Positions 62,093 through 64,000 of a DNA stretch of 64,000 nt are shown piece by piece; position 1 is the first letter of the stretch, and each line of letters begins with the position of its first letter. Location of the stretch: contig CAYRES010000005.1 in the NCBI GenBank assembly GCA_964423425.1, forward strand, positions 124,001 through 188,000, given 5' to 3'. The notes beneath the pieces were generated by a model, which worked only from the letters and a program-made list of their open reading frames with translations, ran no database searches and had not been told where the DNA came from. The position numbers were made by a program, and so were the translations under genes. The stretch comes from CAYRES01 sp964423425 (GTDB taxonomy: Bacteria > Actinomycetota > Thermoleophilia > RBG-16-64-13).

Positions 62093-63058
62093 CTAGTTCA
62101 CCTTCCTCTTCGGCATGAACCACACAGCAAGACCGGCGGCTATCAGCGCCCCGAGGAAGAAGAGCAGCCGGGGCATACTGTCCGCCCAGGAGCCACCTGA
62201 ACCGACTGCCCCGCCGCCGCCCGCATCAATCCTGGTGGGTACCGGGATGGTCGTCGAGGTGCCGCCCACCGTTGTCGCGGTGGTGGTGGTGCCTTCAGCC
62301 GTAGTCGTGGTGGTGGTCGAGGCCGCCTCGGTGGTAGTGGTGGTGTCGGTAGGCACCGTGGTGGTGCCCTCAACCGTGGTCTGGGTGGTGGTCACCGGTT
62401 CGGTGGTCGTGGTGGTCGGGGCTTCGGTGGTCGTGGTGGTCGGGGCGGTCGTGGTGGTGGTCGGAGCGGTAGTCGTGGTGGTGGTCGGAGCGGTAGTCGT
62501 GGTGGTGGTCGGAGCGGTAGTCGTGGTGGTGGTCGGGGCGGTAGTCGTCGTGGTCCCGGTGGTCGGCACCGTGGTGGTAGCCGACACGGTGGTCGTGGTG
62601 GGCTGAGTAGTTGTCGTGGTGCCTACGCAGTTGGAGTTGCTGATGGTGAGGATGAAGTTGCCACCCCCGCCTGTGTACGAGAACTCGACGTGAGCGCTCA
62701 CCGCGGTGATGGGGGTGACGCCGTCGAGCGCAGAATGAGTGACGTTGAAGTGCATCGCTCCAAGCGGCCCGCCTTGGCCCTGCGTGCTGCCCGGTGTAAC
62801 TGTCTGCGAACCGTCACTGTATGTGACGTACAGCGTGGCGCTGGTCAGGGTGTTGTTCCCACCCGGTGTGAGGATCCAGTGCCAGAAGCCATTCACGCAG
62901 GTGATGTTCTGCCCTTGCCCGCTCCATTGGAGTACTGAATCGGCGGCGAAGGCGGATGTGGGTGTGACCGCCGGCACTGTGGCCAAAGCCAGCAGGACGA
63001 CGGCCAGCACGACAGCCGCAGCCATTCTCGTGATTTGACTGTTCAACCGGGTCTTCAT
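62093..63058 (-). CDS. Thr-rich surface protein, sortase-linked (paralogue 2)
   Basis: A 321-residue paralogue of the protein encoded at 60684-61631: the same globular domain with Q-G-Q-N, W-H-W-I-L-T, G-G-N-N, G-A-M-H-F, S-N-S-N-C, a longer Thr stalk and the same kind of tail, G-S-W-A-D-S-M-P-R then a helix and K-R-K. ATG at 63058 behind AAAGGAGG. With the sortase it may be anchored to the wall or remain in the membrane by the tail. Confidence 0.82.
   Translation of the reverse strand: MKTRLNSQITRMAAAVVLAVVLLALATVPAVTPTSAFAADSVLQWSGQGQNITCVNGFWHWILTPGGNNTLTSATLYVTYSDGSQTVTPGSTQGQGGPLGAMHFNVTHSALDGVTPITAVSAHVEFSYTGGGGNFILTISNSNCVGTTTTTQPTTTTVSATTTVPTTGTTTTTAPTTTTTTAPTTTTTTAPTTTTTTAPTTTTTAPTTTTTEAPTTTTTEPVTTTQTTVEGTTTVPTDTTTTTEAASTTTTTTAEGTTTTATTVGGTSTTIPVPTRIDAGGGGAVGSGGSWADSMPRLLFFLGALIAAGLAVWFMPKRKVN
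62461..62532 (-). repeat. Three perfect 24-bp tandem repeats in the stalk
   Basis: Three identical copies of an 8-codon unit (T-T-T-T-T-T-A-P type), with degenerate units on both sides. Copy number is likely to vary among strains. Confidence 0.85.
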
Positions 63059-63289
63059 GGCCGCCTCCTTTCTCATGCTTGATTTCTGACTCTTTCACTC
63101 TTCTTATCACCATTTCGAAGACTTTCAAAACATGGGAACGGGATGGCGGCACGCGAGAGGAACGGCGGCGCACAGGACAGCCGGTGGCACAAGTGCGGTG
63201 CAGCGCCGCCGTCGGTCCAGCCACCCTGCGTATCGATGCGGGGCTTCCGTGTTTGCCCTGGAAGCGGTCGGGGAATTGTGCGCTCCGAC

Positions 63290-64000
63290 ATGGACGACCG
63301 CGACCCCACCGACCGCAGCATCCACGCCGACGGCCTCTGTCGCTGGTTCGGCGACCTCCATGCCGTCGACGAGGTGAACCTAGCCATCCCTTCGGGGCAG
63401 GTGTTCGGCTTTCTGGGTCCGAACGGTTCCGGGAAGAGCACGACCGTGAAGATGCTCACCACCATTCTTGCGCCCACGAAAGGTCGAGCCTACGTGGGCG
63501 GATACGACGTCACCACCGAGAGCGCCGCCGTGCGCAGACTCATCGGGGTGGCGTTGCAGGACGTGGGCCTCGACCCCCTCATGACCGCCGCAGAACTGCT
63601 CACGCTGCAGGCCCGGCTGTTCGGCCACCCCGGCGAAGAAGCCCGCAGCCACGCCCGCAGTCTGCTCCAGAAAGTCGGCTTGACCGAGGTCGATCCCAAG
63701 AAGAGGGTCGGCGCCTATTCCGGCGGCATGAAACGCCGGCTCGATCTCGCCCTCGCCCTGGTACACGACCCGAGCATCCTCTTTCTGGACGAGCCGACCA
63801 CCGGGCTCGACCCGGCGAGCCGCGTCTCGATCTGGGAGGAGGTGGCACGCCTCAATCGCGCCGAGGGGATGACCATCTTCCTCACCACCCAGTACCTGGA
63901 GGAGGCCGACCGTCTGGCCGATGAGGTGGCCATCATCAATCGCGGACGCATCGTCGCCCAGGGCACACCGGCCGGTCTCAAGGCGGAGATGGGCAAGGAA
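63290..64000 (+). CDS. DrrA-type ABC transporter ATP-binding protein, partial
   Basis: The first 237 codons are visible; the gene runs off the window. Walker A G-P-N-G-S-G-K-S-T lies near 45, signature Y-S-G-G-M-K-R-R near 145, Walker B L-F-L-D-E-P-T-T-G-L-D near 165 and a T-T-Q-Y-L-E-E-A-D segment follows, all typical of daunorubicin-resistance-type exporters. The ATG at 63290 is chosen; a GTG at 63278, closer to a GGGGA sequence, is an alternative. A DrrB-like permease is expected just beyond the window. Confidence 0.93.
   Translation, partial: MDDRDPTDRSIHADGLCRWFGDLHAVDEVNLAIPSGQVFGFLGPNGSGKSTTVKMLTTILAPTKGRAYVGGYDVTTESAAVRRLIGVALQDVGLDPLMTAAELLTLQARLFGHPGEEARSHARSLLQKVGLTEVDPKKRVGAYSGGMKRRLDLALALVHDPSILFLDEPTTGLDPASRVSIWEEVARLNRAEGMTIFLTTQYLEEADRLADEVAIINRGRIVAQGTPAGLKAEMGKE

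Noticed and set aside
62115..62606. Plus-strand Val-rich frame opposite the Thr-rich stalk
   Set aside because: It is the complement of the repeated Thr codons; the minus strand has an RBS, a signal peptide and a paralogue.

Overview
The window is a 64 kb piece of a high-GC genome, probably a metagenome-assembled scaffold because it holds a 10-base N gap (61968-61977) flanked by homopolymer runs. The gene content suggests an anaerobic, single-membrane actinobacterium from a deep lineage: Thr-rich surface proteins with a class F sortase, SLH-domain proteins, many GTG/TTG starts, a Ni-type CO dehydrogenase, a 2-hydroxyacyl-CoA-dehydratase-type activase, a membrane pyrophosphatase and an archaeal-type phosphoglycerate mutase. 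No rRNA, tRNA, CRISPR array, phage or IS element was recognised. The species cannot be fixed from the sequence alone.

Region 1 (1-11069) concerns cobalamin. After the tail of an SDR gene come cobO (minus strand) and, divergently, a cobalamin riboswitch with an intrinsic terminator. The riboswitch heads a tightly coupled eight-gene plus-strand operon: a DUF4430 protein with SLH repeats, a DUF4430 lipoprotein, EcfT, a double EcfA ATPase, an ECF S component, a membrane-anchored alpha/alpha-barrel protein, a MotA/TolQ/ExbB-type channel and a DUF2149 protein. DUF4430 and the alpha/alpha barrel resemble the two halves of animal intrinsic factor/transcobalamin, so this looks like a surface B12-capture and import system that may be energised by an ExbB/ExbD-like pair. 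It is the most interesting locus of the window.

Region 2 (11173-31894): a polysaccharide deacetylase, a LiaF-like membrane protein, an acetate transporter (satP type) facing an OFA-family carboxylate transporter across two perfect hairpins, a fused activase/HgdB-like pair, an MMPL transporter and a PanE-like reductase. A minus-strand operon of a family-5 peptide/nickel ABC importer ends in glutamate formimidoyltransferase and a GyrI-like protein.

Region 3 (31926-48847): K+-dependent-type membrane pyrophosphatase, ApgM, a glucosaminidase, a macro-domain protein, a crotonase-fold enzyme, a zinc-ribbon coiled-coil protein beside a SufR-like regulator, NUDIX and HIT hydrolases, a DUF1385 protein, an MFS exporter, an HD-GYP c-di-GMP phosphodiesterase, alpha-glucan phosphorylase and two small winged-helix-like proteins, one probably translated from a leaderless mRNA.

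Region 4 (48891-57913): a complete preQ0/preQ1 operon (queF-queC-queD-queE), a cold-shock protein, UspA, a membrane protein, a cyclophilin-like protein, GNAT, an M20 peptidase, an SLH-anchored esterase and RidA.

Region 5 (57950-64000): a divergent CO dehydrogenase, a class F sortase with two paralogous Thr-rich surface proteins separated by the assembly gap, and the start of a DrrA-type ABC ATPase that runs off the window.
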